Source of the DNA: JAIRNF01 sp031551125
GTDB taxonomy: Bacteria > Bacteroidota > Bacteroidia > Bacteroidales > UBA932
Direction: 5' to 3'
Assembly: GCA_031551125.1 (NCBI GenBank)
Contig: JAVBOB010000009.1
Coordinates: 1 to 64,000, forward strand
Length of the DNA stretch: 64,000 nucleotides
Shown here: positions 16,343 to 25,079 of the stretch, piece by piece
How the letters are laid out: each line of letters opens with the position of its first letter
Numbering within the stretch: the first letter of the stretch is position 1
Notes under the pieces: model-generated
The model's input: only the letters and a program-made list of their open reading frames with translations
What the model was told of the DNA's origin: nothing
The model's database searches: none
Program-made: the position numbers and the translations under genes

Positions 16343-16879
16343 ATGCCTGAACAACAAGCGCACCATCCTTCACAGGTACTCAAGTTTTGTCCGTTTTGCG
16401 GATCGGAAGGCTTTACGTGGGAAAACGGGAAACGTATGCGTTGCAGCCGCTGCAACCGCCAGCTCTACATTAATGAAGCCGCCGCAGTGGTAGCCATTAT
16501 TGAAAATGAGAAGGGAGAGCTGCTGTTTACCCGCCGTAAGCACGACCCCAAAAAAGGAATGCTCGACCTACCCGGGGGCTTTGTAGATATTGGCGAAAAG
16601 GCGGAAAACGCTGTGCGAAGAGAGGTTAAGGAAGAGCTGAACCTTGATGTTGAGCAAATATCGTTTGTCGGCAGCTTTCCAAACGAATATATATTTGGTG
16701 GCATTACCTACTTTACGCTTGATCTTGCCTTCCATTGTAAGGTAAACAGCTTATCAAACATACAGGCTGCTGACGATGTAGCCGACTACCTGTTTACCTC
16801 TATTGATAAGATAAATCTCAATGATGTTGGGCTAAACTCCATCAAAACAATTGTACGCTTACTGAAGTCAAATCATTAA
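16343..16879 (+). CDS. Nudix hydrolase with zinc ribbon
   Basis: A 178-aa protein. The N-terminus is a four-cysteine zinc ribbon (Cys16, 19, 34, 37: CPFC...CSRC), as in NADH pyrophosphatases. The Nudix box reads GGFVDIGEKAENAVRREVKE and continues into EL (~77-98), matching Gx5Ex7REUxEExGU. Nudix enzymes hydrolyse nucleoside diphosphates linked to another group. The short C-terminus lacks the SQPWPFPxS signature of true NudC, so NADH specificity is not claimed. It follows the OMT gene by 35 nt. Confidence 0.88.
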   Translation: MPEQQAHHPSQVLKFCPFCGSEGFTWENGKRMRCSRCNRQLYINEAAAVVAIIENEKGELLFTRRKHDPKKGMLDLPGGFVDIGEKAENAVRREVKEELNLDVEQISFVGSFPNEYIFGGITYFTLDLAFHCKVNSLSNIQAADDVADYLFTSIDKINLNDVGLNSIKTIVRLLKSNH

Positions 16880-16901
16880 TAACCTTAAAAATAACTCTAT
16901 C

Positions 16902-17756
16902 ATGAAAAAATTAAACTTGTTAGCTCTTTCTGCCGTTATCATTTTGGTTGCCGCATGTGGCGGTAACAAAGAAAAGCACGAACTTTGCTATGCGTTGGAA
17001 AAGGGAGGCACATACACGCAAAAAATGAAGATGGATATGAATATGAACCAAGGCTCACAGTCGGTAGGAGTAGCAATGACATGTGGCTTCACCTTCAACA
17101 TCACTAATGCTGAGGGGGATAATTTTACTGCTGATGTTTCTTTTAACGACATTGAAATGAGCATGTCCTCTCCTATGGGTGATATTAAGTTCAGCTCAAA
17201 AGATGGAGATGGTTCAAATAATCCTCAAATGCCATTTAGCGTATCGAGCGTTTTTAAGGCTATGACCACCGGTCATTTCACCATGACCATGAGTAAGTAC
17301 GGCGAGCTTAAATCGGTGAGCGGAATTAACGAAATGGTAGATGGCGTTGTCGCTTCTTTAGATATTCCGGCGGAATACGCAGCACAAGCAGGCGAAATGA
17401 TGAAACAAAACTTCAGCGATGAAAAAATGAAGGATCAGCTAAAGAATATGTACATATATCCCAGCCATCCTGTTGCCATTGGCGAGAGCTGGACAAGCGA
17501 CATAAGCACAGGTGAAGGAAATGTAAAAACAACCTATACGCTAAAAGAAGTAAACGATGCAACGGTTATCATTGATCTTACATCAGATGTTTCATCTTCA
17601 CAAAACGGAGTAAGCTTGAAGGGAACTCAAACAGGAAGCATGACAATTGCCAAATCGACCGGTTGGACAAAGGAGGCTAATTTAAAGCAAGACCTCAAAG
17701 GTCAGGTTTCAGGCATGGATATAACCGCAAAAACCACCATCACGATAACTGAATAA
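16902..17756 (+). CDS. DUF6263-like lipoprotein
   Basis: A 284-aa exported lipoprotein. The signal peptide ends in the lipobox VAAC with Cys19. The mature part is mostly beta-strand-like and methionine/serine-rich near the start (KMKMDMNMNQ). It matches the general pattern of DUF6263 proteins of Bacteroidota (GGTYTQKM.. near the N-terminus and YPSHPVAIGESWTSD in the C-terminal half). Function is unknown. It follows the Nudix gene by 22 nt and is closed by a long palindromic terminator. Confidence 0.72.
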   Translation: MKKLNLLALSAVIILVAACGGNKEKHELCYALEKGGTYTQKMKMDMNMNQGSQSVGVAMTCGFTFNITNAEGDNFTADVSFNDIEMSMSSPMGDIKFSSKDGDGSNNPQMPFSVSSVFKAMTTGHFTMTMSKYGELKSVSGINEMVDGVVASLDIPAEYAAQAGEMMKQNFSDEKMKDQLKNMYIYPSHPVAIGESWTSDISTGEGNVKTTYTLKEVNDATVIIDLTSDVSSSQNGVSLKGTQTGSMTIAKSTGWTKEANLKQDLKGQVSGMDITAKTTITITE

Positions 17757-17767
17757 ATCGAATTTAC

Positions 17768-17820
17768 TCTATACAAAAACAAACACCGGCAGAATCTGCC
17801 GGTGTTTGTTTTTGTATAGA
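17768..17820. terminator. 53-bp perfect palindromic terminator
   Basis: Two 26-nt arms pair perfectly around a single central A. The core is CACCGGCAGA/TCTGCCGGTG, flanked by A-rich and T-rich ends. It starts 11 nt after the lipoprotein stop and can terminate in both directions. Confidence 0.8.
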
Positions 17821-17821
17821 A

Positions 17822-17850
17822 TTTGGCACACGTAAAAATTGCTACCTTTA
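17822..17850 (+). promoter_or_regulatory. Promoter of aroK
   Basis: TTTG (17822-17825), a 17-nt spacer, then TACCTTTA (17843-17850), which differs from TAnnTTTG only at the last base. The aroK ATG lies 20 nt downstream. Confidence 0.45.
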
Positions 17851-17869
17851 CAGAAGCAATTAAAGAAAC

Positions 17870-18388
17870 ATGAAATTTTTCCTCGTTGGATTTATGGGTT
17901 CCGGAAAGACCAATATTGGTAAGCGGCTTGCCACCTTACTTGGTTACTCGTTTATTGACCTTGACCAGCTGCTGGAGGAACGTTTAAACACAACCGTAAG
18001 CGAATATTTTGAACGGGAAGGAGAAGCAGCGTTTCGCACAAAAGAAAATGAGCTGTTAAACGAAATAGCCAACTCTTCTGAAGCTGTTATTCTATCAACC
18101 GGAGGGGGTGCCCCATGCTTTTTCGATGCCATGGAAACAATGAATAGCCATGGGTGCACTATATACATCCAAGTTACACCTGAGGGATTGTACAACCGAT
18201 TAAAACATGCATCCAAAAGCAGACCACTACTTAAAGGGAGGGCAGAAAAAGATTTACAGAGCTATATTCAACAGCTACTTCAAAAACGAGAACAATTCTA
18301 CAAGCAAGCACAGCTAACCATTGACGGAGAAAGCACCAATGCCGACAGGCTTGCCAACCAGCTATCGCAGCTGGGGCTGATTAAGTAA
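17870..18388 (+). CDS. aroK: Shikimate kinase
   Basis: A 172-aa kinase that phosphorylates shikimate to shikimate 3-phosphate, step 5 of the aromatic amino acid pathway, in the cytosol. Walker A is GFMGSGKT (7-14). The shikimate-binding DxD is FIDLDQLLEER. The next conserved segment is AFRTKENELL (usual FRxxE), then STGGGAP and the lid arginine in SRPLLKG. Length is standard. It has its own promoter after the palindromic terminator. Confidence 0.93.
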   Translation: MKFFLVGFMGSGKTNIGKRLATLLGYSFIDLDQLLEERLNTTVSEYFEREGEAAFRTKENELLNEIANSSEAVILSTGGGAPCFFDAMETMNSHGCTIYIQVTPEGLYNRLKHASKSRPLLKGRAEKDLQSYIQQLLQKREQFYKQAQLTIDGESTNADRLANQLSQLGLIK

Positions 18389-18442
18389 TACGCTATTTCT
18401 ATAAATTTGTATCATAAACCGTTTTGATAAAACGCACGCCCC

Positions 18443-19777
18443 ATGAAACTCTCTATTTCACGAATTCAACCAACAGTAGGTACGGAAGAATTGCAAGCCT
18501 TACAATCTAGGGCGATTGAAAGTCTTAACGCCTTACATGCTAAGACCGGCAAGGGAAATGACTTTCTAGGCTGGCTAAATCTCCCATCAAGTATCCGCCC
18601 GGAGCTGATTAAAGATATCAACGACACAGCGAAACGATTAAGCGAAATAACCGATGTTGTTGTCGTAATTGGTATAGGGGGTTCATACCTTGGGGCAAAA
18701 GCGGTAATAGAAGCGCTATCACACAGCTTTGGGTATTTAAAACCCAAGCACAACCAACCACAAGTACTTTTTGCCGGGCAAAATATTGGAGAAGACTATA
18801 CTTACGAGCTACTTGACGCTATAAAAGACTTATCGGTAGGTTGTATCGTAATTTCAAAATCAGGAACTACAACCGAGCCGGCCATTGCGTTCCGGCTTAT
18901 TAAACAGCTAATTGAAGAAAAGAACGGCAAGGATGAAGCCAAAAGGCGTATTATTGCTATTACTGACTCAAGTAAAGGAGCCTTACTTCAAATGTCTAAA
19001 GAAGAGGAGTATAAAACATTTATTATTCCTGATGATGTAGGGGGGCGCTTCTCAGTACTTACCCCTGTTGGATTGCTACCCATCGCTATTGCCGGATTTG
19101 ATATTGAAGCATTACTTAAAGGGGCTGCAGATATGGAGCACTTAACCTCTGCTAACCAAACTACAGAAGGCAACCCTGCAATTACGTATGCTATTGCTCG
19201 TAACTCATTGTATAAAAAAGGAAAAAAGGTCGAGGTACTCGCTAGCTTTAATCCTAAGCTACATTCACTAGCGGAGTGGTGGAAACAGCTATTTGGGGAA
19301 AGCGAAGGGAAAGGTGGTAAAGGAATATTCCCCGCCAGTGTCAATTTTACTACCGATTTACACTCACTTGGCCAATATATTCAAGACGGTGAACGAATGC
19401 TGTTTGAAACAGTAATAAGCGTAGAGAAGCCACAACATAAGCTGGAAATACCACAAACCAACGATGATTATGATGGGCTAAACTATTTGGCCGGAAAGCG
19501 GTTGACTGAAATCAACAAAATGGCTGAATTGGGCACCATACTTGCCCATGCTGACGGTGGCGTACCGAGCATACATATCGAAATTCCCGAAATTAACGAG
19601 TATCACATCGGGCAGCTGATTTATTTCTTCGAAATAGCCTGCGGCATCAGCGGGTATATACTTGGGGTAAATCCCTTTGACCAACCGGGAGTTGAAGACT
19701 ATAAGCGAAACATGTTTGCGTTGCTAAACAAGAAGGGGTATGAAAAAGAAGGTGAGGGATTGAGGAAAAGGTTATAG
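18443..19777 (+). CDS. pgi: Glucose-6-phosphate isomerase
   Basis: A 444-aa phosphoglucose isomerase that interconverts glucose 6-phosphate and fructose 6-phosphate. Conserved blocks are IGIGGSYLGAKAVIEAL (~73-89), the phosphate-binding SKSGTTTEPAIAFR (~137-150), GGRFSVLTPVGLLP (~199-212) and the active-site region near FGESEGKGGKGIFP. Length fits the short bacterial/Bacillus-type form rather than the 550-aa E. coli form. It is 54 nt downstream of aroK and may share its transcript. Confidence 0.95.
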   Translation: MKLSISRIQPTVGTEELQALQSRAIESLNALHAKTGKGNDFLGWLNLPSSIRPELIKDINDTAKRLSEITDVVVVIGIGGSYLGAKAVIEALSHSFGYLKPKHNQPQVLFAGQNIGEDYTYELLDAIKDLSVGCIVISKSGTTTEPAIAFRLIKQLIEEKNGKDEAKRRIIAITDSSKGALLQMSKEEEYKTFIIPDDVGGRFSVLTPVGLLPIAIAGFDIEALLKGAADMEHLTSANQTTEGNPAITYAIARNSLYKKGKKVEVLASFNPKLHSLAEWWKQLFGESEGKGGKGIFPASVNFTTDLHSLGQYIQDGERMLFETVISVEKPQHKLEIPQTNDDYDGLNYLAGKRLTEINKMAELGTILAHADGGVPSIHIEIPEINEYHIGQLIYFFEIACGISGYILGVNPFDQPGVEDYKRNMFALLNKKGYEKEGEGLRKRL

Positions 19778-19819
19778 CCATAAGCATATAATAATCAATA
19801 GATATAAGTAATATAATTC

Positions 19820-20812
19820 ATGTCATACTTTAGTATTATTGTTCCCATATATAACCGTCCTGATGAGGCCGATGAATTACTCAAAAGTCTTGTTGAGCAG
19901 ACCCGTAAAAATTTTGAGCTGGTACTGGTAGAAGACGGCTCTACCAAACCCTGTGCTGATGTTGTAAGTAGATATAGCTCTCAAATCAGCATTCGCTACA
20001 TAACCAAGCCAAATACGGGACGCAGCGATTCACGCAATGTAGGCATGCAAAATGCCAAAGGCGATTATTTCGTTTTCTTTGATTCTGATTGTATTATACC
20101 TCCACAATATTTTGAAACATTAGAAAGGCAGCTCGCAAATGATTACAGTGATTGTTTTGGTGGACCGGACAAAGCGCATGAATCGTTCACAGATACTCAA
20201 AAGGCCATAAGCTACGCCATGACCTCATTTTGGACAACGGGAGGCATACGTGGAGGCAAAACAAACATGGAAAAGTTTGTCCCCCGCACGTTTAACATGG
20301 GCTTTTCCCGAAAGGTTTACGAAACAGTCGGCGGGTTTAAAGATATGTATGGGGAAGACATTGACTTGGGAATGCGTATCCGCGAGGCAGGGTTTTCGAG
20401 TAAGCTGTATCACAATGCATTTGTTTACCATAAACGCAGGGTTAGCTTCAAGAAGTTTTATAAGCAGGTAAATACGTTTGGTATTGCCCGCATCAACCTG
20501 TATAAGCTATATCCACAATCATTGAAGCTGGTGCATACCCTCCCCGCAGTATTTACACTAGGTAGTATACTATTACTGGTATTAAGTATTTGGAAACCTA
20601 TATTTTTACTTCCATTGCTTTTATATACACCACTACTATTTATTGATGCAATTATTAAAACCAAAAACCTTAAAGTTGCCCTACTATCCGTTGTTGCCGC
20701 TTATACACAGCTATACGGATATGGTTTCGGATTCTTAAAGTCTTTTATTGAAAAGGTGGTTTTTGGGAAAGGCTTAGAAGATGTTGAAGTGCTAAAGAAA
20801 AAGTATAAGTAA
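19820..20812 (+). CDS. Family 2 glycosyltransferase
   Basis: A 330-aa GT-A glycosyltransferase. The N-terminus SIIVPIYNRPDEADELL is the nucleotide-sugar binding start, LVLVEDGSTKP follows, and the metal-binding DxD is FFDSDC (~88-93). A later GEDIDLGMRIREAG (ED motif) holds the catalytic base. The C-terminal ~90 residues hold two hydrophobic segments, suggesting membrane association. It starts the surface-polysaccharide region. Confidence 0.88.
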   Translation: MSYFSIIVPIYNRPDEADELLKSLVEQTRKNFELVLVEDGSTKPCADVVSRYSSQISIRYITKPNTGRSDSRNVGMQNAKGDYFVFFDSDCIIPPQYFETLERQLANDYSDCFGGPDKAHESFTDTQKAISYAMTSFWTTGGIRGGKTNMEKFVPRTFNMGFSRKVYETVGGFKDMYGEDIDLGMRIREAGFSSKLYHNAFVYHKRRVSFKKFYKQVNTFGIARINLYKLYPQSLKLVHTLPAVFTLGSILLLVLSIWKPIFLLPLLLYTPLLFIDAIIKTKNLKVALLSVVAAYTQLYGYGFGFLKSFIEKVVFGKGLEDVEVLKKKYK

Positions 20813-20888
20813 AAGACATAATATTCAGATATACAGAAATAAAACATCTATTTTTACAGTTCCATTTAGTACACCTTGCAAAAACAAA

Positions 20889-20922
20889 AAAGCCTGTCAA
20901 CCATTGAGTTAACAGGCTTTTA
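20889..20922. terminator. Bidirectional terminator between glycosyltransferase and tRNA-Leu
   Basis: Stem AAAAGCCTGT/ACAGGCTTTT (20889-20898/20913-20922), extendable inward by CAAC/GTTA with one mismatch. A-rich on one side and T-rich on the other, it can serve both convergent transcripts. Confidence 0.75.
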
Positions 20923-20926
20923 TTGT

Positions 20927-21011
20927 ACCCGGAGCGGGAATTGAACCCGCACAGACATCACTGCCTACAGGATTTTAAGTCCTGCGTGTCTACCAATTCC
21001 ACCATCCGGGC
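20927..21011 (-). tRNA. tRNA-Leu (TAA)
   Basis: An 85-nt class II tRNA with acceptor GCCCGGA/TCCGGGT and discriminator A. The anticodon stem GCAGG/CCTGT encloses ACTTAAAAT, giving anticodon TAA. The long variable arm typical of Leu is present. CCA is not encoded. Confidence 0.95.
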
Positions 21012-21022
21012 GAAATCAAGTA

Positions 21023-21050
21023 CAAAAGTAGAAAAAAATTTCACCTGCAA
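21023..21050 (-). promoter_or_regulatory. Promoter of tRNA-Leu
   Basis: On the minus strand: TTG (21050-21048), 17-nt spacer, TACTTTTG (21030-21023), 11 nt before the tRNA 5' end. Confidence 0.6.
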
Positions 21051-21099
21051 TAATCGGTAGCTGCAATTGAAGGCTTTTGTAATTTTTCTCTGCATAAAA

Positions 21100-21121
21100 A
21101 AACCTCCTTGTTAGGAGGTTT
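21100..21121 (-). terminator. Terminator of tRNA-Gly
   Basis: Stem AAACCTCC/GGAGGTTT with a 6-nt loop. On the minus strand it begins 2 nt after the tRNA 3' end and is followed by a run of T. Confidence 0.75.
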
Positions 21122-21123
21122 AG

Positions 21124-21196
21124 AGCGGAAAACGAGACTCGAACTCGCGACCCCAACCTTGGCAAGGTTGTGCTCTACCAACTGAGCTATTTCCGC
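21124..21196 (-). tRNA. tRNA-Gly (GCC)
   Basis: A 73-nt tRNA with acceptor GCGGAAA/TTTCCGC (discriminator T), D arm GCTC..GAGC, and anticodon stem CAACC/GGTTG enclosing TTGCCAA, giving anticodon GCC. Confidence 0.95.
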
Positions 21197-21210
21197 ATTC
21201 AAATGGAGTG

Positions 21211-21238
21211 CAAAGATAGAAATGTTTTTTCAAAACAA
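21211..21238 (-). promoter_or_regulatory. Promoter of tRNA-Gly
   Basis: On the minus strand: TTG (21238-21236), 17-nt spacer, TATCTTTG (21218-21211), 14 nt before the tRNA 5' end. Confidence 0.6.
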
Positions 21239-21270
21239 GAAAAATCCTCTAAAAAATCTTTTCTTCCTCG

Positions 21271-21909
21271 CTACTTATTCCCGCATATTCGTGATTTAAA
21301 GCGCATAAAAAAGGTTTTATCTCCGGGAAGCCATTGGTATTTTTTCAGCAATTTGGCTATTTGTTCTTTTTCATTTTGCTCCTTAACAGAGAATAATCCA
21401 AGCGTATCTACCTTCTCAATCTCATCTAAAAACCGCAGCACCAAATGGTATTCCGGCCTATTATAAAAATCATGAATTAATATTTTTGCATTCGGCTTTA
21501 GCTGCAAACAAGCATTTAACACACAAGCAACCCTAAAGCGACCATCAATTAAAACCAAGTCGTAGTCAGAACTTTCTTCAAATGCCTGCTTGGCATAGCT
21601 AGGCCAATTTTTCTTCTTGCTTTTATCAGTCGGATAACCCCACATTGTGGTTGTGCCTATGTCAACCAACAATGGTTTTACCATCCCTTTTTCTATTGCC
21701 TTTTTCACTTCATCAATGCAGGCAACTCGTTCATTCCAGAAAGAGGCGCTGGATTCAACCACCGTAATTTTATGTATATCAGGATAGGATACCGCCAGCT
21801 GTGTACTATTACCAGAGCCAAACTCCAAATAATCAGAGCATTTACTCAGTTCCCTATTTAGTAACTCCAACTCTTTTTCTGTCATCTTTTCTGTGATTAA
21901 TCTCTGCAT
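21271..21909 (-). CDS. SAM-dependent methyltransferase-like protein
   Basis: About 212 aa when started at the ATG at 21909. The longer frame to 22011 would run through the divergent promoters, so that upstream part is unlikely to be translated. The SAM-binding motif is DYLEFGSGNSTQLA, followed by ITVVESS and the YDLVLIDGRFR strand, then AKILIHDFYNRPEY. The pattern fits class I methyltransferases associated with sugar or glycan modification. Substrate unknown. It is divergent from the flippase gene. Confidence 0.65.
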   Translation of the reverse strand: MQRLITEKMTEKELELLNRELSKCSDYLEFGSGNSTQLAVSYPDIHKITVVESSASFWNERVACIDEVKKAIEKGMVKPLLVDIGTTTMWGYPTDKSKKKNWPSYAKQAFEESSDYDLVLIDGRFRVACVLNACLQLKPNAKILIHDFYNRPEYHLVLRFLDEIEKVDTLGLFSVKEQNEKEQIAKLLKKYQWLPGDKTFFMRFKSRICGNK

Positions 21910-21935
21910 ACAGGCATAGCCGAAAATGCAATGCA

Positions 21936-21954
21936 CAAATATAGCGTATATTTG
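21936..21954. promoter_or_regulatory. Back-to-back divergent -7 boxes
   Basis: TATATTTG occurs on the minus strand at 21943-21936 and on the plus strand at 21947-21954, with 3 bp between them. They face the methyltransferase gene (ATG 21909) and the flippase gene (ATG 22001). Confidence 0.55.
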
Positions 21955-22000
21955 CATGAGCTGAAAAAACCATAGTCGGCAAATTTGTAATAAGTAAAAG

Positions 22001-23467
22001 ATGTCGCTCAAAAATCAAGCAGTTAGAGGATTAAAGTGGACAACCACCGCATCTGTAGTAGGCACGATACTACAGCTGCTGCAGCTGCTTATTTTGGCCA
22101 GGCTACTTACAAAGGAACACTTCGGCTTAATGGCGTTGGCAATGGTGCTGGTGGGCTTAGCCCAAATTTTTTCCGACATGGGAATTACCAACGCCATTAT
22201 CCACAAAAAAGATGTTACTAAACCGCAGCTGCATACCATATACTTCATCAATATTGCTATTGGGGTTACACTCTGTTTACTGCTACTTATTGCCGCTCCG
22301 GCAATAAGCGCTTTTTATGAGCATCCGGAGCTGGTTGGTGTTATCCGCTGGATGTCTCTTATATTCATTGTGCAACCATTCGGACAAATTTATAATGCAC
22401 TACTGCGTAAAGAGTTACAATTCGACGCTATTGCAAAACGAGATATGATTGCCAAGCTGGTAAGCCTTATTGTAAGCGTTACACTTGCCACACAGGGGTT
22501 TGGAGTGTATAGCTTTGTTGGGGCACAGCTGGCAAGCACTACCCTATCTGTTGTGCTGCTGGTGCTTTTAGGAAGTAAGCTGTACCGCCCAAAGCTTCAT
22601 ATTGCTCGTAACGATATCAAGCCTTTTTTACACTTCAGCGCCTACCAGATAGGCGACCAGCTGGTTACCTTCTCCCGCATGCAGTTTGACGTGTTGCTTA
22701 TTGGTAAGCTGATGAGCATTGAGCTGGTTGGTATTTATAACATGGCTAAGCGATTGATAGACTACCCTATTGGGATAATCAATCCGGTAATTACACAGGT
22801 ATCATTTCCGGTAATGGCAAAAGTCCAAGATGAATCATTGCGGCTAAAGAATATATTCCTGAAAACTATGGGATATACCATGGCGTTTGGCTTTCCTGTT
22901 TACGCCTTCATTGCATTGTTTGCCCATAACCTTATCCCCGTAGCGGTAGGCAAACAATGGATAGACGCCGCCCCCTTGATGCAAATACTTTGTATATACG
23001 GAATTGTAAGAATAGCGTTTAACCCCGTTCCTCCGCTAACCTTATCAAGAGGGTTTGTACAGCTCAGCTTCTGGTGGAACATCGGCTGTTTTGTTGTAAT
23101 GCCCTTGTTCCTACTATTAGGTATTCCTTTTGGGATGCAAGGGGTTGCCTGGGGTGTTTCAGCAAGCTATTTGGCAATAATCATCCCGTTGTGGTATGTT
23201 CTTATCCGCCCCTGCATTCCTTGCAAGCTTACAGAGTACCTTGGGCATTTTATTCGTCCCTTACTCTCATCCGCTATACTTACACTTATGCTCTTACCCC
23301 TTGTCTTGTGGGTACACAGGCCTATTACCCAGCTGGTAGCCGGTGGATTAGTGTTTCTAGCGGCATTTTTACCGGTTTCTAAAATCACTAATCCTCCATT
23401 TTACACCGAGCTGACATTGCAATTAAGAGAGGCTTGGAGTAAGCATATTAAAAAAAGAAAAGCATAA
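22001..23467 (+). CDS. Wzx-type polysaccharide flippase (MOP superfamily)
   Basis: A 488-aa integral membrane protein with about 12-14 hydrophobic segments. It begins with the family signature NQAVRGLKWTTTASVVGTIL and contains the RLLTKEHFGLMALAMVLVGLAQ and LLRKELQFDAIAKRDMIAKL-type loops. Such proteins move lipid-linked oligosaccharide repeat units across the inner membrane. The neighbours (methyltransferase, glycosyltransferases) support a surface-glycan role. Its stop overlaps the next start (TAATG). Confidence 0.88.
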   Translation: MSLKNQAVRGLKWTTTASVVGTILQLLQLLILARLLTKEHFGLMALAMVLVGLAQIFSDMGITNAIIHKKDVTKPQLHTIYFINIAIGVTLCLLLLIAAPAISAFYEHPELVGVIRWMSLIFIVQPFGQIYNALLRKELQFDAIAKRDMIAKLVSLIVSVTLATQGFGVYSFVGAQLASTTLSVVLLVLLGSKLYRPKLHIARNDIKPFLHFSAYQIGDQLVTFSRMQFDVLLIGKLMSIELVGIYNMAKRLIDYPIGIINPVITQVSFPVMAKVQDESLRLKNIFLKTMGYTMAFGFPVYAFIALFAHNLIPVAVGKQWIDAAPLMQILCIYGIVRIAFNPVPPLTLSRGFVQLSFWWNIGCFVVMPLFLLLGIPFGMQGVAWGVSASYLAIIIPLWYVLIRPCIPCKLTEYLGHFIRPLLSSAILTLMLLPLVLWVHRPITQLVAGGLVFLAAFLPVSKITNPPFYTELTLQLREAWSKHIKKRKA

Positions 23468-24192
23468 TGAATCTTGGTATCCAACGATTTTTACGCAAAA
23501 AAGTTTTGCGTGGAAGCAACGTACACTGTCCTTGTTGCAACAGCTCATTTTCCACTTTTCTTCCTGTAGGAAAGCCTGTTCGCTTTAATGCCGGCTGCCC
23601 AAACTGCTATTCGTTTGAAAGGCATCGGTTGCTTTGGCTATTCTTATTTTCGCAAGCGGAGCTGCTAAAAGAAAACATGAAACTCCTGCACGTTGCTCCG
23701 GAACGAGTATTTTTCAAGAAGTTTCAAACGCTTGGTAATTTACTTTACATTCCGGCAGATAAGTTTATGCCGGGGTACAAGTATCCCAAGGGAACAAAAA
23801 ATATGGATATTACGGCCGTTTCATATCCGGATAACCATTTTGATGCTATTATATGCAGCCACGTTCTTGAGCATGTACCAAATGATAAGCGGGCTATGCA
23901 GGAGCTCCATCGGGTGCTGCATCATAATGGCTGGGCTATTTTACAAGTTCCCATAGATTATAGCCAAGCTGCAACTTTTGAAGACAACAGCATAACAAGT
24001 CCTGAAGAGCGAGAAAAATATTTCGGACAACATGACCATCTTCGTTTGTACGGACGTGATTATGCTCAACGCCTCCAACAAGCCGGATTTAAGGTAGAAG
24101 AGATTGATTACTACAATACTTTTTCAAAAACAGAGAAAGAAAAATTTGGGCTCAGCGCAAATGAGGGGATTATTTACTTTTGTAGAAAATAA
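23467..24192 (+). CDS. Methyltransferase with N-terminal zinc ribbon
   Basis: A 241-aa protein. Two CxxC pairs near the N-terminus (Cys21/Cys24 and Cys44/Cys47) form a likely zinc ribbon. A class I methyltransferase domain follows, with a typical Methyltransf_11 segment (FDAIICSHVLEHVPNDK) and the later QVPIDYSQA. The SAM-binding glycine motif is weak (LLHVAPERVFF). It is translationally coupled to the flippase gene and likely methylates a glycan or its precursor; substrate unknown. Confidence 0.8.
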   Translation: MNLGIQRFLRKKVLRGSNVHCPCCNSSFSTFLPVGKPVRFNAGCPNCYSFERHRLLWLFLFSQAELLKENMKLLHVAPERVFFKKFQTLGNLLYIPADKFMPGYKYPKGTKNMDITAVSYPDNHFDAIICSHVLEHVPNDKRAMQELHRVLHHNGWAILQVPIDYSQAATFEDNSITSPEEREKYFGQHDHLRLYGRDYAQRLQQAGFKVEEIDYYNTFSKTEKEKFGLSANEGIIYFCRK

Positions 24193-24200
24193 AATCAGCC

Positions 24201-25079
24201 ATGAACTCGTCACCCTTGTTCTCGGTACTTGTAGCCAGCTATAATAACGAACGCTATATTATACAAGCGATTCAGAGCATATTTGCTCAAACTTACAAAA
24301 ATTGGGAAATTATAATTGTTGATGATTGCTCTACCGATGGTTCACTAAAGCTACTTGAGCAATACCAAGGGCTTGCAAATATTAAGATTGAGAAAAACGA
24401 TAAAAATTATGGTTGCGGCTACACAAAGCGTCGTTGCGTACAGCTAGCTACCGGTGAGTTGTGTGGTTTTTTAGACCCCGATGACGAGCTTCTACCAGAT
24501 GCACTGGAAGCCATGGTTGCAGCGCATGCAAAACACCCCGAATGCAGCTTGATTGGTTCTCTCTGCTACATTTGCGATGCAAAGCTGCGCCCAATAAGCG
24601 CTACCAAGCAAACTATTATCCCGCAAGGATACTCATATCTCAGCTACAAAAATCACTCTCCCAACCATTTTGCCTCATTTAAAAAGCACTTATATAACAA
24701 AACCGAAGGGCTGGGACAAGAATGTATGCGCGCAGTTGACCAAGACCTTTACTTTAAGCTGGAGGAAGTTGGGCAACTGCTATTTTTAGATAAGCTACTG
24801 TATAAATACCGAGTTCATCGAAAAAGTATATCAAACAGCAAAACCGGACATGGGAAAGCACTATTTTGGCATGTAGTTCTTATATACCAAGCCTATAAGC
24901 GTAGGCAGCTGGATATGAAGGAGGCCGAACAGCTTGCCGAATGGTTTATTACCCGACCCTACCGATCCTACAAATACCGAACAGGAAATCTTCTTCTGTC
25001 GCCAATTGAGGTATTCGTTCAATCGGTACGTTTAGCTTGGCGTAGATTATTTAAAAAGTCAATTAGAACCCATGCCTAA
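24201..25079 (+). CDS. Family 2 glycosyltransferase
   Basis: A 292-aa GT-A enzyme. Conserved parts are FSVLVASYNNERYIIQAIQS at the start, IIVDDCSTDGS (~39-49), and the metal-binding FLDPDDELLPDALE (~90-103). The C-terminus has QDLYFKLEEVG. It is 8 nt downstream of the methyltransferase gene and its last 8 nt overlap the next glycosyltransferase, so the flippase-to-25072 genes form a tight operon. Confidence 0.88.
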   Translation: MNSSPLFSVLVASYNNERYIIQAIQSIFAQTYKNWEIIIVDDCSTDGSLKLLEQYQGLANIKIEKNDKNYGCGYTKRRCVQLATGELCGFLDPDDELLPDALEAMVAAHAKHPECSLIGSLCYICDAKLRPISATKQTIIPQGYSYLSYKNHSPNHFASFKKHLYNKTEGLGQECMRAVDQDLYFKLEEVGQLLFLDKLLYKYRVHRKSISNSKTGHGKALFWHVVLIYQAYKRRQLDMKEAEQLAEWFITRPYRSYKYRTGNLLLSPIEVFVQSVRLAWRRLFKKSIRTHA

